NCBI RefSeq assembly: GCF_020386635.1
Contig: NZ_CP081942.1
Location: 992,001 to 1,056,000, forward strand
Source: Pseudomonas sp. MM211
Lineage (GTDB): Bacteria > Pseudomonadota > Gammaproteobacteria > Pseudomonadales > Pseudomonadaceae
DNA: 64,000 bases
Reading direction: 5' to 3'
Positions 9,549 to 23,553 of the stretch are shown one piece after another. Each line of letters starts with the position of its first letter. The stretch's first letter is position 1. A program made the translations under genes and the position numbers. The notes under the pieces are model-generated. The model saw only the letters and a list, made by a program, of their open reading frames with translations, had not been told where the DNA came from and made no database searches.

Positions 9549-10337
9549 ATGGCTAAAGTATTCGCAATCGCCAACCAGAAAGGTGGGGTGGGCAAGACCA
9601 CGACCTGCATCAACCTGGCGGCTTCCCTGGTTGCGACCAAACGCCGTGTGCTGCTCATCGACCTCGACCCACAGGGCAACGCCACCACTGGCAGCGGTGT
9701 GGACAAGCAGGCGCTGGAGCATTCCATCTACGACGTACTGGTCGGTGAATGCAATCTGGTCGAGGCCATGCAGTTCTCCGAGCATGGCGGTTACCAACTG
9801 CTGCCGGCCAACCGTGACCTCACTGCGGCGGAGGTCGGTCTGCTGGAAATGAAGATGAAGGAAAGCCGCCTGCGTTATGCACTGGCGCCGATCCGCGAGA
9901 ATTACGATTACATCCTCATCGACTGCCCACCGGCGCTGTCCATGCTAACCGTCAACGCCTTGGTCGCCGCCGATGGGGTGATCATTCCCATGCAGTGCGA
10001 GTACTACGCACTCGAGGGGCTGAGCGACCTGGTCAACAGCATCCAGCGCATCGGCAAGCTGCTCAATCCGTCGCTGAAGATCGAAGGCCTGCTGCGTACC
10101 ATGTATGACCCGCGCATCAGCCTGACCAACGATGTATCGGCGCAGCTCAAGGAACATTTCCCTGACACGCTCTATCAAACCGTGATCCCGCGTAACGTGC
10201 GTCTGGCCGAAGCGCCAAGCTTTGGCATGCCGGCGCTGGTTTACGACAAGCAATCTCGTGGTGCGATCGCCTATCTGGCGCTGGCTGGCGAGCTGGTTCG
10301 CCGCCAGCGTGCGAACGCCCACACCGCAAACGTATAA
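9549..10337 (+). CDS. parA: Chromosome partition ATPase ParA (Soj)
   Basis: ParA is the Walker-type ATPase that, with ParB bound at parS, moves newly replicated origins apart. The 262-residue protein begins MAKVFAIANQKGGVGKTTT, which includes the deviant Walker A motif KGGVGKTT. It goes on with LLIDLDPQGNATTGSG and the Walker B-like YILIDCPPAL. There is no N-terminal DNA-binding extension, so it is the short chromosomal type. parB starts 12 bases after the stop. I found no full parS palindrome in this window by eye. Confidence 0.97.
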   Translation: MAKVFAIANQKGGVGKTTTCINLAASLVATKRRVLLIDLDPQGNATTGSGVDKQALEHSIYDVLVGECNLVEAMQFSEHGGYQLLPANRDLTAAEVGLLEMKMKESRLRYALAPIRENYDYILIDCPPALSMLTVNALVAADGVIIPMQCEYYALEGLSDLVNSIQRIGKLLNPSLKIEGLLRTMYDPRISLTNDVSAQLKEHFPDTLYQTVIPRNVRLAEAPSFGMPALVYDKQSRGAIAYLALAGELVRRQRANAHTANV

Positions 10338-10348
10338 GGAATTTGTGC

Positions 10349-11221
10349 ATGGCCGCCAAGAAACGTGGGCTGGGACGAGGCCTGGACGCCCTGTTAGGGG
10401 GCTCCAGTGTCGACGCCCTGGAGGAAGAAGCGGTCAAGGCTGATACCAGTGAGTTGCAGCACCTGCCCCTGGATCTGATCCAGCGCGGCAAGTATCAGCC
10501 ACGCCGCGATATGGATGCCACAGCGCTCGAAGAGCTGGCCCAGTCGATCAAGGCCCACGGCGTGATGCAGCCTATCGTGGTACGTCCGGTGGGTGGCGGC
10601 CGTTTCGAGATCGTTGCGGGTGAACGCCGCTGGCGAGCGACTCAGCAAGCTGGCCTCGACCGCATCCCAGCTCTGGTACGTGAACTGCCAGACGAAGCTG
10701 CCATCGCCATGGCGCTGATCGAGAACATCCAGCGCGAAGACCTCAGCCCGATCGAAGAAGCGATGGCCCTGCAGCGTTTGCAGCAGGAGTTTCAGCTCAC
10801 CCAGCAACAGGTCGCTGAAGCTGTCGGCAAATCGCGGGTGACCATCACCAATCTGCTGCGCCTGATCGCCCTGCCCGAAGAAGTGAAAACCCTTCTTTCC
10901 CATGGTGATCTGGAAATGGGCCATGCTCGTGCTTTGCTTGGCCTGCCTGCCGAACAGCAGACAGAAGGAGCGCGACACGTTGTCGCACGCGGGCTCACCG
11001 TCCGTCAGACCGAGGCAATGGTTCGGCAATGGCTGAACACCCAGGAAAAGCCTGCAGCCCCTGCCAAGGTCGATCCTGACATCAGTCGCCTCGAACAGCG
11101 CCTGGCTGAGCGCCTGGGCTCTCCGGTGCAGATCAAGCATGGGCAGAAGGGCAAAGGCCAATTGGTCATCCGCTACAATTCCCTCGATGAACTCCAGGGC
11201 GTTCTAGCCCACATCCGCTGA
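10349..11221 (+). CDS. parB: Chromosome partition protein ParB (Spo0J)
   Basis: ParB binds parS, spreads as a CTP-dependent clamp and recruits ParA and SMC. The 290-residue protein begins MAAKKRGLGRGLDALLGG, the ParA-stimulating N-terminal peptide. It carries the CTP-binding GERRWRA motif (about residues 92-98), the ENIQREDLSPIEEA segment, a helix-turn-helix (TQQQVAEAVGKSRVTITNLL) and a C-terminal dimerisation domain. The ATG at 10349, with AAGGAA upstream, is preferred to a TTG at 10343. It forms an operon with parA. Confidence 0.97.
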   Translation: MAAKKRGLGRGLDALLGGSSVDALEEEAVKADTSELQHLPLDLIQRGKYQPRRDMDATALEELAQSIKAHGVMQPIVVRPVGGGRFEIVAGERRWRATQQAGLDRIPALVRELPDEAAIAMALIENIQREDLSPIEEAMALQRLQQEFQLTQQQVAEAVGKSRVTITNLLRLIALPEEVKTLLSHGDLEMGHARALLGLPAEQQTEGARHVVARGLTVRQTEAMVRQWLNTQEKPAAPAKVDPDISRLEQRLAERLGSPVQIKHGQKGKGQLVIRYNSLDELQGVLAHIR

Positions 11222-11265
11222 AACAATTGCTGCCGCAGCACTAGTGCGAAAAGGCTTTCGAGCAG

Positions 11266-11294
11266 TTGAACGGGGTGGGAACCGCCCCTATACT
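11266..11294 (+). promoter_or_regulatory. Probable sigma-70 promoter of the atp operon
   Basis: TTGAAC at 11266-11271 and TATACT at 11289-11294 with a 17-base spacer form a near-consensus promoter about 80 bases before atpI. It would drive all nine atp genes, as no other strong promoter was noticed within the operon. Confidence 0.65.
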
Positions 11295-11310
11295 CTGCGC
11301 GCATTTCGGC

Positions 11311-11325
11311 GGCACAAAATGTGCC
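11311..11325 (+). promoter_or_regulatory. Short perfect hairpin in the atp leader
   Basis: GGCACA-AAA-TGTGCC forms a perfect six-base stem with a three-base loop in the predicted untranslated leader between the atp promoter and atpI. No T-run follows directly. It could stabilise the leader or be a protein site; the sequence does not show which. Confidence 0.35.
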
Positions 11326-11376
11326 AAGTTATTGATTAGCTTGGTAACGAAGTCTGAGTACGATCTACCGGGAAAA

Positions 11377-11772
11377 ATGATGGATATACGCACGCCAAAA
11401 CGCCTGCCATTCCATCGACTGCCGGTGTTTCCTGTTCTACTGGCTCAACTGATCGTGGCATTGGTTCTTGCCGCTGCCTGCTGGCACTGGCGGGGCTCGA
11501 TCGGCGGATATTCAGGCTTGTACGGTGGCCTGATCGCCTGGCTGCCAAATGTGTACTTCGCCCACAAGGCATTCCGGTTTTCCGGAGCGCGGGCGGCCCA
11601 AGCTATCGTCCGGTCGTTCTACGCCGGTGAAGCTGGGAAACTGGTTCTGACAGCGGTGCTTTTTGCGCTGGTGTTTGCAGGTGTGAAGCCTTTGGATGCG
11701 CTGGCGTTGTTCGGCGTATTCCTGCTGACCCAATTGGTCAACTGGTTCGCACCCTTGCTGATGAAGAGATAA
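11377..11772 (+). CDS. atpI: ATP synthase assembly protein AtpI (subunit I)
   Basis: A 131-residue membrane protein with four predicted helices that helps assemble the c-ring and is encoded first in the operon. The segment AHKAFRFSGARAAQAIVRSF is characteristic of Pseudomonas AtpI. Two ATG codons are adjacent (11377 and 11380), so the product is 131 or 130 residues. An upstream GTG extension at 11266 overlaps the promoter and is rejected. atpB follows after 31 bases. Confidence 0.9.
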   Translation: MMDIRTPKRLPFHRLPVFPVLLAQLIVALVLAAACWHWRGSIGGYSGLYGGLIAWLPNVYFAHKAFRFSGARAAQAIVRSFYAGEAGKLVLTAVLFALVFAGVKPLDALALFGVFLLTQLVNWFAPLLMKR

Positions 11773-11779
11773 CTTTTAA

Positions 11780-12673
<894 letters not shown>

Positions 12674-12762
12674 TGGCGTGCTGCGCTCCAGGTGGCTGGA
12701 TGCGTGGCGTTTTCGATGGATTCCAGCCTCGGCTGGAGCGCCCGCAAGGGCACTGGAAGTAA

Positions 12763-13089
<327 letters not shown>

Positions 13090-13146
13090 TCACTCGAATT
13101 TTCGAGTTGATTGGTGTGATGGACAACGAACGAGCGAGGTGTTGGC

Positions 13147-13617
13147 GTGAACATTAATGCAACCCTGATTGGCCAATCCGTTGCCTTTTTCATCTTCGTG
13201 CTGTTCTGCATGAAGTTCGTATGGCCTCCGGTCATTGCGGCTTTGCAAGAACGTCAGAAGAAGATTGCAGAAGGTCTGGATGCTGCCAGTCGTGCGGCTC
13301 GTGATCTGGAGTTGGCCCAAGAGAAAGCGGGTCAGCAACTGCGCGAAGCCAAGACACAGGCTGCTGAGATCATTGAGCAAGCCAAGAAACGCGGTACCCA
13401 GATTGTCGACGAAGCCCGTGATCAGGCTCGCGTCGAAGCGGATCGTGTGAAGGCTCAGGCTCAGGCCGAGATCGAACAGGAAATCAACAGCATCAAAGAT
13501 GCCCTGCGTGCCCAAGTGGGTGCTCTGGCCGTCGGTGGTGCCGAGAAGATTCTGGGCGTATCTATCGACCAAAACGCGCATGCGGAGCTGGTTTCCAAAC
13601 TGGCAGCCGAAATTTAA
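13147..13617 (+). CDS. atpF: ATP synthase Fo subunit b
   Basis: Subunit b is the peripheral stalk that holds F1 against rotation. One N-terminal membrane helix is followed by a long charged coiled coil rich in Ala, Glu, Lys and Gln, 156 residues in total. Translation begins at a GTG at 13147 preceded by GCGAGGTG; the resulting [18 protein letters not shown] is the normal start. atpH follows 14 bases after the stop. Confidence 0.96.
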   Translation: MNINATLIGQSVAFFIFVLFCMKFVWPPVIAALQERQKKIAEGLDAASRAARDLELAQEKAGQQLREAKTQAAEIIEQAKKRGTQIVDEARDQARVEADRVKAQAQAEIEQEINSIKDALRAQVGALAVGGAEKILGVSIDQNAHAELVSKLAAEI

Positions 13618-13631
13618 GCGAGGGCGCGATC

Positions 13632-14168
13632 ATGGCAGAACTGACCACGTTGGCCCGACCTTACGCTAAGGCGGCTTTCGAATACGCCCAGGCTCACCAG
13701 CAGCTGGCCTCTTGGTCAGCCATGCTTGGCCTGGCAGCGGCGGTGTCTCAGGACGCCACGCTGCAGCGCGTGTTCAAGGCTCCGCGTTTGACGAGTACAG
13801 ACAAGGCCACCACCTTTGTTGAGGTGTGTGGTGACAAGTTCGACGCCCAGGTACGCAATTTCATCCACGTTGTCGCAGAGAACGATCGTCTGGCCCTGTT
13901 GCCGGAAATCTACTCGCTGTTCGAGCTGTACAAGGCCGAACAAGAGAAGTCGATCGACGTGGATGTCACCAGTGCCTTCGCATTGAGCGATGAACAGCAA
14001 GACAAACTCGCCAAGGTTCTCAGTGCACGGCTCGGCCGGGAAGTGCGCCTGCATGCTGCGGAGGACGCTACCTTGATTGGTGGTGTCGTGATCCGCGCCG
14101 GCGACCTGGTTATCGATGGCTCAGTTCGCGGCAAAATCGCGAAGCTGGCCGAAGCATTGAAATCTTGA
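13632..14168 (+). CDS. atpH: ATP synthase F1 subunit delta
   Basis: The delta subunit (OSCP) joins the b stalk to the top of the alpha3beta3 hexamer. The 178-residue product starts [19 protein letters not shown], typical for the family, and ends with the conserved [19 protein letters not shown] segment. Position between atpF and atpA confirms the identity. Confidence 0.96.
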   Translation: MAELTTLARPYAKAAFEYAQAHQQLASWSAMLGLAAAVSQDATLQRVFKAPRLTSTDKATTFVEVCGDKFDAQVRNFIHVVAENDRLALLPEIYSLFELYKAEQEKSIDVDVTSAFALSDEQQDKLAKVLSARLGREVRLHAAEDATLIGGVVIRAGDLVIDGSVRGKIAKLAEALKS

Positions 14169-14189
14169 GTTTGAAGGGGCAGCAGAGCT

Positions 14190-15734
<1,545 letters not shown>

Positions 15735-15784
15735 GCCGCAGCGGGCGCCAAATGGCGCCCGCCTGCTAACCCGATAGGTGTGAA

Positions 15785-16645
15785 ATGGCAGGCGCAAAAG
15801 AGATTCGCAGCAAGATTGCGAGCATCAAAAGCACGCAGAAGATCACCAGCGCCATGGAAAAGGTGGCGGTCAGCAAGATGCGCAAGGCACAACAGCGCAT
15901 GGCAGCTAGCCGTCCCTACGCGGAGCGTATCCGCCAGGTAATTGGTCATTTGGCCAACGCCAACCCGGAATACCGTCATCCCTTCATGATCGAACGCGAA
16001 GTAAAGCGCGTCGGTTACGTGGTGGTGAGTTCGGACCGTGGTCTGTGTGGTGGCTTGAATACCAACCTGTTCAAGGCCCTGGTCAAGGACATGTCGGCAA
16101 ACCGCGAGCGCGGCGTGGAGATCGATCTCTGCGTGGTTGGCAGCAAGGGCGCGGCATTCTTCCGCAACTTTGGTGGCAACGTCGTCGCTGCGATCAGCCA
16201 CCTCGGCGAAGAGCCGTCGATCAATGATCTGATCGGCAGCGTCAAGGTGATGCTCGATGCTTACCTGGAAGGGCGCATCGACCGTTTGTCCGTGGTTTCC
16301 AACAAGTTCATCAATACCATGACCCAGAAGCCGACCGTGGAGCAGTTGATTCCACTGGTGGCCGATCCGGATCAGGAGCTGAAACACCACTGGGACTACC
16401 TGTACGAACCCGACGCCAAGCAGCTGCTTGACGGGCTGATGGTGCGCTACGTGGAGTCGCAGGTGTACCAGGCAGTGGTCGAGAACAACGCAGCCGAACA
16501 GGCCGCGCGGATGATTGCGATGAAGAATGCCACCGACAACGCTGGCGATATCATCAAAGACCTGCAGTTGGTTTACAACAAGGCACGTCAGGCAGCGATC
16601 ACCCAGGAAATTTCGGAAATCGTCGGCGGCGCTGCCGCGGTTTAA
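15785..16645 (+). CDS. atpG: ATP synthase F1 subunit gamma
   Basis: Gamma is the central rotor shaft. The 286-residue protein begins [20 protein letters not shown] and ends [20 protein letters not shown], the two conserved helices that form the coiled-coil axle. The preceding 50-base gap has a GGCGCCC inverted pair, a likely intra-operon hairpin. Confidence 0.97.
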   Translation: MAGAKEIRSKIASIKSTQKITSAMEKVAVSKMRKAQQRMAASRPYAERIRQVIGHLANANPEYRHPFMIEREVKRVGYVVVSSDRGLCGGLNTNLFKALVKDMSANRERGVEIDLCVVGSKGAAFFRNFGGNVVAAISHLGEEPSINDLIGSVKVMLDAYLEGRIDRLSVVSNKFINTMTQKPTVEQLIPLVADPDQELKHHWDYLYEPDAKQLLDGLMVRYVESQVYQAVVENNAAEQAARMIAMKNATDNAGDIIKDLQLVYNKARQAAITQEISEIVGGAAAV

Positions 16646-18049
<1,404 letters not shown>

Positions 18050-18091
18050 TCACCCGTGCGCCCGGCAACGGGCGCTTACGTGAGGCTAGAT

Positions 18092-18520
18092 ATGGCTATG
18101 ACAGTCCATTGCGACATCGTCAGCGCAGAAGGCGAGATCTTCTCCGGTCTGGTCGAAATGGTGATCGCCCACGGCAACCTGGGTGATCTGGGGATTTCCC
18201 CGGGCCACGCACCGCTGATCACCGACCTCAAGCCGGGCCCGATTCGTCTGGTCAAGCAGGGTGGCGAAACCGAGGTGTTCTACATCTCCGGTGGCTTCCT
18301 CGAAGTGCAGCCGAGCATGGTCAAGGTACTTGCCGATACCGTGCAACGTGCCGCCGACCTGGACGAAGCCTCTGCTCAGGAAGCCGTCAAGGCTGCCGAG
18401 AAAGCGCTGAGCGAGCAGGGTGCCGAGTTCGACTACGGTTCTGCCGCTACGCGTCTGGCCGAGGCCGCAGCCCAGCTGCGCACCGTCCAGCAACTGCGCA
18501 AGAAGTTCGGCGGTAGCTGA
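18092..18520 (+). CDS. atpC: ATP synthase F1 subunit epsilon
   Basis: Epsilon couples rotation to proton flow and can inhibit ATP hydrolysis. The 142-residue product begins [19 protein letters not shown] and has the beta-sandwich segment [19 protein letters not shown] plus a C-terminal helical pair. I chose the ATG at 18092 over an in-frame GTG at 18056, since the longer start adds unmatched residues. A strong terminator follows. Confidence 0.96.
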   Translation: MAMTVHCDIVSAEGEIFSGLVEMVIAHGNLGDLGISPGHAPLITDLKPGPIRLVKQGGETEVFYISGGFLEVQPSMVKVLADTVQRAADLDEASAQEAVKAAEKALSEQGAEFDYGSAATRLAEAAAQLRTVQQLRKKFGGS

Positions 18521-18547
18521 TACCTGCGGGCTTCATCGTTGCTTGGT

Positions 18548-18577
18548 AAAAGGGTAGCCTTGGCTACCCTTTTGCTT
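18548..18577 (+). terminator. Rho-independent terminator of the atp operon
   Basis: A perfect 12-base inverted repeat (AAAAGGGTAGCC / GGCTACCCTTTT) with a two-base centre is followed by a T-rich tail. It lies 27 bases after the atpC stop and upstream of glmU. It is the best terminator in the window. Confidence 0.9.
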
Positions 18578-18638
18578 TTCTGCCGTTTTCATTTCGCAGC
18601 CGACCCGCGTGGCTGCGATTGCCAAGGAACCGCTCCCC

Positions 18639-20000
18639 ATGTCCCTCGATATCGTCATCCTCGCCGCCGGCCAAGGCACCCGCATGCGTTCCGCTCTGCC
18701 CAAGGCCCTGCACCCGGTGGCCGACAAGCCCATGCTCGGTCACGTCGTCGACACCGCCCGCAGCCTGCAGCCACAGAGCATTCAGGTGGTGATCGGGCAT
18801 GGCGCCGAGAAGGTTCGTGAGCGACTGGCGGCGGACGACCTGAATTTCGTCATCCAGGCCGAGCAGCTCGGCACCGGCCACGCGGTGGCTCAGGCGCTGC
18901 CGCAGCTCAGTGCCGAGACCGTACTGATCCTCTACGGTGACGTGCCGCTGATCGAGACCGCGACCTTGCAGCGTCTGCTGGCTCTGGTCAATGACGACCA
19001 GCTCGGCCTGCTCACCGTCGAGCTCGCCGATCCAACTGGGTACGGGCGCATCGTGCGGGACGATCAGGGCGTGGTGCAGGCCATCGTCGAGCACAAGGAT
19101 GCCAGCGAAGCGCAGCGGCAGATCCGCGAAGGCAATACCGGCATTCTCGCGGTGCCGGGCAAGCGTCTGGCCGACTGGCTGGGGCGGCTGTCGAACAGCA
19201 ATGCCCAAGGCGAGTACTATCTGACCGACGTGATCGCCATGGCAGTGGCCGACGGCCTGGTGGTGGCCACCGAACGTGCCGCCGACGAGATGGAAGTGCT
19301 CGGTGCCAACGACCGCATCCAGCTGTCGCAGCTGGAGTGTCATTACCAGCAGCGCATCGCCCGCCGCCTGATGGCGCAGGGCGTCACCCTGCGTGACCCA
19401 CATCGTTTCGATGTGCGCGGCGATGTCACCGTGGGCCGTGATGTGACCATCGACGTCAACGTGATCCTCGAGGGCCGGGTGATCATCGAAGACGATGTGC
19501 AGATCGGTCCCAACTGCGTGGTCAAGGACAGCACCCTGCGCAAGGGCGCCATCGTCAAGGCCAACAGCCATCTGGAAGGTGCCGAAGTGGGTGAGGGTGC
19601 CGATTGCGGCCCGTTCGCCCGCCTGCGTCCTGGCAGCGTGCTGGGCGCCAAGGCCCATGTAGGTAACTTCGTGGAGCTGAAGAATGCCGTGTTGGGTGAG
19701 GGCGTGAAGGCGGGTCACCTGACCTACCTGGGTGACACCGTCATCGGCGCGCGTACCAACATTGGCGCTGGCACCATCACCGTCAACTACGATGGCGCCA
19801 ACAAGCATCAGACGGTGATCGGTGAGGATGTATTCATCGGCTCCAACAACTCGCTGATTGCACCTGTGGATATCGGTGCTGGTTCCAACACGGCTGCCGG
19901 CTCGACCATTACCAATGACGTGCCACCCAAGAACCTGGCCGTCGCCCGTGGCCGCCAGCGCAATATCGAAGGCTGGCAGCGCCCTGAAAAGAAGCGGTAA
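18639..20000 (+). CDS. glmU: Bifunctional UDP-GlcNAc pyrophosphorylase / GlcN-1-P acetyltransferase
   Basis: GlmU acetylates glucosamine-1-phosphate and then couples it to UTP, giving UDP-GlcNAc for peptidoglycan and LPS. The 453-residue protein has the uridyltransferase motif [17 protein letters not shown] at the N-terminus and a C-terminal left-handed beta-helix of hexapeptide repeats containing [17 protein letters not shown]. The ATG at 18639 is preferred to a GTG at 18609. glmR and glmS, the other genes of the pathway here, follow after lysE. Confidence 0.97.
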   Translation: MSLDIVILAAGQGTRMRSALPKALHPVADKPMLGHVVDTARSLQPQSIQVVIGHGAEKVRERLAADDLNFVIQAEQLGTGHAVAQALPQLSAETVLILYGDVPLIETATLQRLLALVNDDQLGLLTVELADPTGYGRIVRDDQGVVQAIVEHKDASEAQRQIREGNTGILAVPGKRLADWLGRLSNSNAQGEYYLTDVIAMAVADGLVVATERAADEMEVLGANDRIQLSQLECHYQQRIARRLMAQGVTLRDPHRFDVRGDVTVGRDVTIDVNVILEGRVIIEDDVQIGPNCVVKDSTLRKGAIVKANSHLEGAEVGEGADCGPFARLRPGSVLGAKAHVGNFVELKNAVLGEGVKAGHLTYLGDTVIGARTNIGAGTITVNYDGANKHQTVIGEDVFIGSNNSLIAPVDIGAGSNTAAGSTITNDVPPKNLAVARGRQRNIEGWQRPEKKR

Positions 20001-20010
20001 GCTCCCGTAG

Positions 20011-20036
20011 CTTGGGTTGAGCGAAGCGATACCCAG
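20011..20036. repeat. Short palindromic element after glmU
   Basis: TGGGT and ACCCA arms enclose a GAGCGAAGCGAT centre, giving a small hairpin 10 bases after the glmU stop. Elements of this look (GGGTTGAGCGAAGCGATACCC) recur between genes in some pseudomonads as I recall, which makes a dispersed repeat or terminator role plausible. Only one copy was noticed here. Confidence 0.4.
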
Positions 20037-20116
20037 GAAATACCAGCTACCGATGAGCCTGTGGATAACCGCTAGATAGCTGGCTTCGCTTCATCACGAC
20101 ATACAGGAGTCAACGC

Positions 20117-20728
20117 ATGTTCGGTGTAACGGATTACAGTGCTTTTGTGGTGGCCTTCATCGTACTGCTGGCGATTCCTGGCCCCGGGAACCTGGCGCTG
20201 ATCTTATCCACAGGCAAGGGTGGGTTTCGCGGCGGTCTGGCATCGACTTTGGGCATCATCCTCGGTGATCAAGTGCTGATGTGGCTGGCTGTAGCCGGAG
20301 TGGCTGCTTTGCTCAAGGCTTATCCCGCCGCCTTCCATCTGGTGCAGTGGCTGGGCGCTGCTTATCTGATCTGGCTGGGCGCGCGGATGTTGCTGGCCAA
20401 GCCAGGCGCTGCGCCAACCCTAGATATAAAACCGCGCCAGTACCTGCGGCAGACCTTGCTGATCACCCTGTTCAACCCCAAGGCCATCATCTTCTACATG
20501 GCTTTCTTTCCGCTGTTCATCGACCCGCAGCGTCATCAGGGCATCCTCACCTTCGGCTTTTTGGCCGTGACCATTGCGGTACTGACCTTTCTTTACGGGC
20601 TGATAGTGGTGCTCTGCAGCCATTTGCTGGCGGAGCGCATGCGTGCCAACCCTCGCATTGGCAGGGGTCTCGAAAAGCTGGCTGGGCTGTTTCTGATCGG
20701 TTTTGGGGTCAAGCTGACCCTCAACTGA
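20117..20728 (+). CDS. LysE/RhtB family amino-acid exporter
   Basis: A 203-residue inner-membrane protein with about six predicted helices, of the LysE/RhtB translocator family that exports amino acids or related metabolites. The N-terminal motif VLLAIPGPGNLALILSTGKG is diagnostic, and FNPKAIIFYMAFFPLFI is the conserved mid-protein motif. The substrate cannot be read from sequence. It sits alone between glmU and glmR. A perfect DnaA box lies inside at 20204-20212, with further copies in the gaps on both sides. Confidence 0.9.
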   Translation: MFGVTDYSAFVVAFIVLLAIPGPGNLALILSTGKGGFRGGLASTLGIILGDQVLMWLAVAGVAALLKAYPAAFHLVQWLGAAYLIWLGARMLLAKPGAAPTLDIKPRQYLRQTLLITLFNPKAIIFYMAFFPLFIDPQRHQGILTFGFLAVTIAVLTFLYGLIVVLCSHLLAERMRANPRIGRGLEKLAGLFLIGFGVKLTLN

Positions 20729-20858
20729 AAGGGTGGCGAAGCATCGGAAAGCTGGAGTTGTGGATAACTTTATCGACAATTTGCTTGCTCGGTAACTTGA
20801 CTCTAAAGCTTCGTTAGGTTTTGATTTGCTCCATTATCTTTCGAATCGAAACTTAAGC

Positions 20859-21632
20859 ATGTCGAAGCGCAACACACCGCAGCGTCGTCACACCATTCTC
20901 ACCTTGCTCGCCGAGCAGGGTGAGGTGAGCGTGGACGCGTTGGCCAAGCGCTTCGCGACGTCCGAAGTGACCATCCGCAAGGATCTCGCCGCTCTGGAAA
21001 CCAATGGCCTGTTGCTACGCCGCTATGGCGGTGCGGTGCCGTTGCCCCAGGAACTGATCGTCGAGAGCAGTCAGCCGATTTCCCCTTACAAGCAAGCGAT
21101 CGCCCGTGCCGGTGTAGCGCGGATTCGCGAGCATGCGCGGATCATCATCGACAGCGGCACCACCACGGCGGCGATGATTCCCGAGCTGGGCCACAAGCCC
21201 GGCCTGGTGGTGATGACCAATTCGCTGAGCGTGGCCAACGCCCTGAGCGACATCGAGCACGAGCCGGTGCTGCTGATGACCGGCGGCACCTGGGATCCGC
21301 ACTCGGACTCCTTTCAGGGGCAGGTCGCCGAGCAGGTGCTGCGCTCCTATGATTTCGATCAGCTGTTCATCGGCGCCGACGGCATCGATCTGCAGCGCGG
21401 TACCACCACCTTCAATGAATTGCTGGGCCTTTCACGGGTGATGGCCGAGGTGGCCCGTGAAGTGATCGTGATGGTCGAGAGCGACAAGATCGGCCGCCGC
21501 ATCCCCAATCTCGAGCTGCCCTGGAGCAGCGTGCACACCCTGATTACCGATGAGCGCCTCGCTGACGAGGCGCATGAACAACTCTTGGCTCGCGGGATCC
21601 AGTTGATCTGCGCGGTAGCTGACGCTTCCTGA
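20859..21632 (+). CDS. glmR: DeoR-family transcriptional regulator GlmR-like
   Basis: A 257-residue DeoR-family repressor with an N-terminal helix-turn-helix ([20 protein letters not shown]) and a C-terminal sugar-phosphate sensing domain ([22 protein letters not shown]). It lies 10 bases upstream of glmS in the same direction. The corresponding gene in pseudomonads is called glmR and is linked to amino-sugar synthesis. The ATG at 20859 gives [17 protein letters not shown]; the in-frame upstream codon at 20826 adds an unmatched 11-residue extension. Confidence 0.88.
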   Translation: MSKRNTPQRRHTILTLLAEQGEVSVDALAKRFATSEVTIRKDLAALETNGLLLRRYGGAVPLPQELIVESSQPISPYKQAIARAGVARIREHARIIIDSGTTTAAMIPELGHKPGLVVMTNSLSVANALSDIEHEPVLLMTGGTWDPHSDSFQGQVAEQVLRSYDFDQLFIGADGIDLQRGTTTFNELLGLSRVMAEVAREVIVMVESDKIGRRIPNLELPWSSVHTLITDERLADEAHEQLLARGIQLICAVADAS

Positions 21633-21642
21633 GGAGAACGCT

Positions 21643-23481
21643 ATGTGTGGCATCGTAGGCGCCATCGCCGAACGTAACATCACCGCTGTGCTGGTCGAGG
21701 GCCTCAAGCGCCTCGAGTACCGCGGCTACGACAGCGCCGGTGTGGCGCTGGTCGATGATCTAGGCGCATTGCAGCGTCGTCGTCGCGTCGGCAAGGTCAG
21801 CGAACTGGAAAGCGCGCTGAACAGCGAGCCGCTGCCAGGTCGTCTGGGTATCGCCCACACCCGCTGGGCGACCCATGGCGTGCCGACCGAGAACAATGCT
21901 CACCCACACTTCTCCAGTGATCAGCTGGCTGTCGTGCACAACGGCATCATCGAAAACCACGGCCCGCTGCGCGAGCGCCTACAGGGCCTGGGTTATACCT
22001 TCAGTTCCGATACCGATACCGAAGTCATCGTGCACCTGCTCGATCACACCCTGAAAACGCAGAGCGACCTCGCTGACGCGCTGAAGGCGGTGGTCAAGCA
22101 GCTGCAGGGTGCTTACGGTCTGGCCGTAATCAGCGCCGCCCGTCCTGATCGTCTGCTCGCCGCGCGCAGTGGCAGCCCGCTGGTGGTGGGTCTGGGCCTG
22201 GGTGAGAATTTCCTCGCCTCTGACCAGCTCGCCCTTCGCCAGGTCACCGATCGTTTCATGTACCTGGAAGAAGGTGATATCGCCGAGATCCAGCGAGACA
22301 GCGTGCAGGTCTGGGATACCCACGGCAATGTCGTGCAGCGAGAAGTGGTGCAGTACCACGAAGGCGCCGATGCGGCCGACAAGGGCGCGTTCCGCCACTT
22401 CATGCTCAAGGAAATCCACGAACAGCCCACCGTCGTGCAGCGCACGCTGGAAGGCCGTCTGGGCAGCGATCATGTGCTGGTACAGGCCTTCGGCCCTCAG
22501 GCTGCCGAGCTGTTCACCAAGGTGCGCAACGTACAGATCGTCGCCTGCGGTACCAGCTACCACGCCGGCATGGTCGCCCGTTACTGGCTTGAAGGGCTGG
22601 CGGGCATTCCTTGCCAGGTCGAAGTGGCCAGCGAGTTCCGCTATCGCCGCGTAGCGGTGCAGCCGGACACCCTGTTCGTCAGCATCTCCCAATCCGGCGA
22701 GACCGCCGACACCCTGGCCGCCCTGCGCAACGCCAAGGCCGACGGCGGTTACCTGGCCAGCCTGGCCATCTGCAACGTCGGCATCAGCTCGCTGGTGCGT
22801 GAATCCGACCTGACCCTGCTGACCCACGCCGGCCCCGAGATCGGCGTCGCCTCGACCAAGGCCTTCACCACTCAACTGGTCGGCCTGATGCTGCTGACCC
22901 TGGCCCTCGGCCAGGTCAAAGGCACCCTGGAAGACGGTGTGGCTGCCGAACTCGTCGAAGAGCTGCGCCGCCTGCCGGCCCGCCTGGACGAAGCGCTGGC
23001 CATGGACAAGATTGTCGAGAAGGTCTCCGAGCTGTTCGCCGAGAAGCACCACACCCTGTTCCTGGGCCGCGGCGCTCAGTACCCGGTGGCGATGGAAGGC
23101 GCGCTCAAACTCAAGGAGATCTCCTATATCCACGCCGAAGCCTACCCGGCCGGTGAACTGAAACACGGCCCGCTGGCCCTGGTGGATGCAGATATGCCGG
23201 TGGTCACCATCGCGCCGAACAACGAGCTGCTCGACAAGCTCAAGTCCAACCTGCAGGTAGTCCGTGCCCGTGGCGGCGAGCTGCTGGTGTTCGCCGACGA
23301 GCAGGCCGGAATGAGCAATGGCGAAGGCACCCACGTGGTGAACATGCCGCACATCCACGACGCCCTGGCGCCGATCCTCTACACCCTGCCGCTGCAGTTG
23401 CTGTCTTACCACGTGGCTGTGCTGCGCGGCACCGACGTCGACCAGCCGCGCAATCTCGCAAAATCGGTAACGGTTGAGTAA
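21643..23481 (+). CDS. glmS: Glutamine-fructose-6-phosphate aminotransferase (isomerizing)
   Basis: GlmS makes glucosamine-6-phosphate from fructose-6-phosphate and glutamine, the first step toward UDP-GlcNAc. The 612-residue protein starts [12 protein letters not shown], with Cys2 as the amidotransferase nucleophile. Two SIS sugar-isomerase domains follow ([23 protein letters not shown]), and the C-terminus reads [11 protein letters not shown]. The 3' end encodes the Tn7 recognition site. glmR immediately precedes it. Confidence 0.98.
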   Translation: MCGIVGAIAERNITAVLVEGLKRLEYRGYDSAGVALVDDLGALQRRRRVGKVSELESALNSEPLPGRLGIAHTRWATHGVPTENNAHPHFSSDQLAVVHNGIIENHGPLRERLQGLGYTFSSDTDTEVIVHLLDHTLKTQSDLADALKAVVKQLQGAYGLAVISAARPDRLLAARSGSPLVVGLGLGENFLASDQLALRQVTDRFMYLEEGDIAEIQRDSVQVWDTHGNVVQREVVQYHEGADAADKGAFRHFMLKEIHEQPTVVQRTLEGRLGSDHVLVQAFGPQAAELFTKVRNVQIVACGTSYHAGMVARYWLEGLAGIPCQVEVASEFRYRRVAVQPDTLFVSISQSGETADTLAALRNAKADGGYLASLAICNVGISSLVRESDLTLLTHAGPEIGVASTKAFTTQLVGLMLLTLALGQVKGTLEDGVAAELVEELRRLPARLDEALAMDKIVEKVSELFAEKHHTLFLGRGAQYPVAMEGALKLKEISYIHAEAYPAGELKHGPLALVDADMPVVTIAPNNELLDKLKSNLQVVRARGGELLVFADEQAGMSNGEGTHVVNMPHIHDALAPILYTLPLQLLSYHVAVLRGTDVDQPRNLAKSVTVE

Positions 23482-23507
23482 CGGAAAATGTGCAGGCATA
23501 TCGCGTA
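23446..23507 (+). other. Tn7 attachment site attTn7
   Basis: Tn7's TnsD recognises the last codons of glmS, and the element inserts about 25 bases beyond the stop codon. The conserved C-terminal codons for [10 protein letters not shown] are present, so the site is expected to work. The sequence downstream runs straight into a host-like gene with no Tn7 ends or tns genes, so the site looks unoccupied. The exact boundary is inferred from the known rule. Confidence 0.6.
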
Positions 23508-23553
23508 GCCTTGCAGATCTTTTTAGCTGGATCGGTCGTTAAGGAGTCGAGCA

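Noticed and set aside
23482..23553. A Tn7 or other element inserted at attTn7
   Set aside because: No terminal repeats, target duplication or tns genes were seen. The next gene begins with a normal ribosome site 72 bases after glmS.
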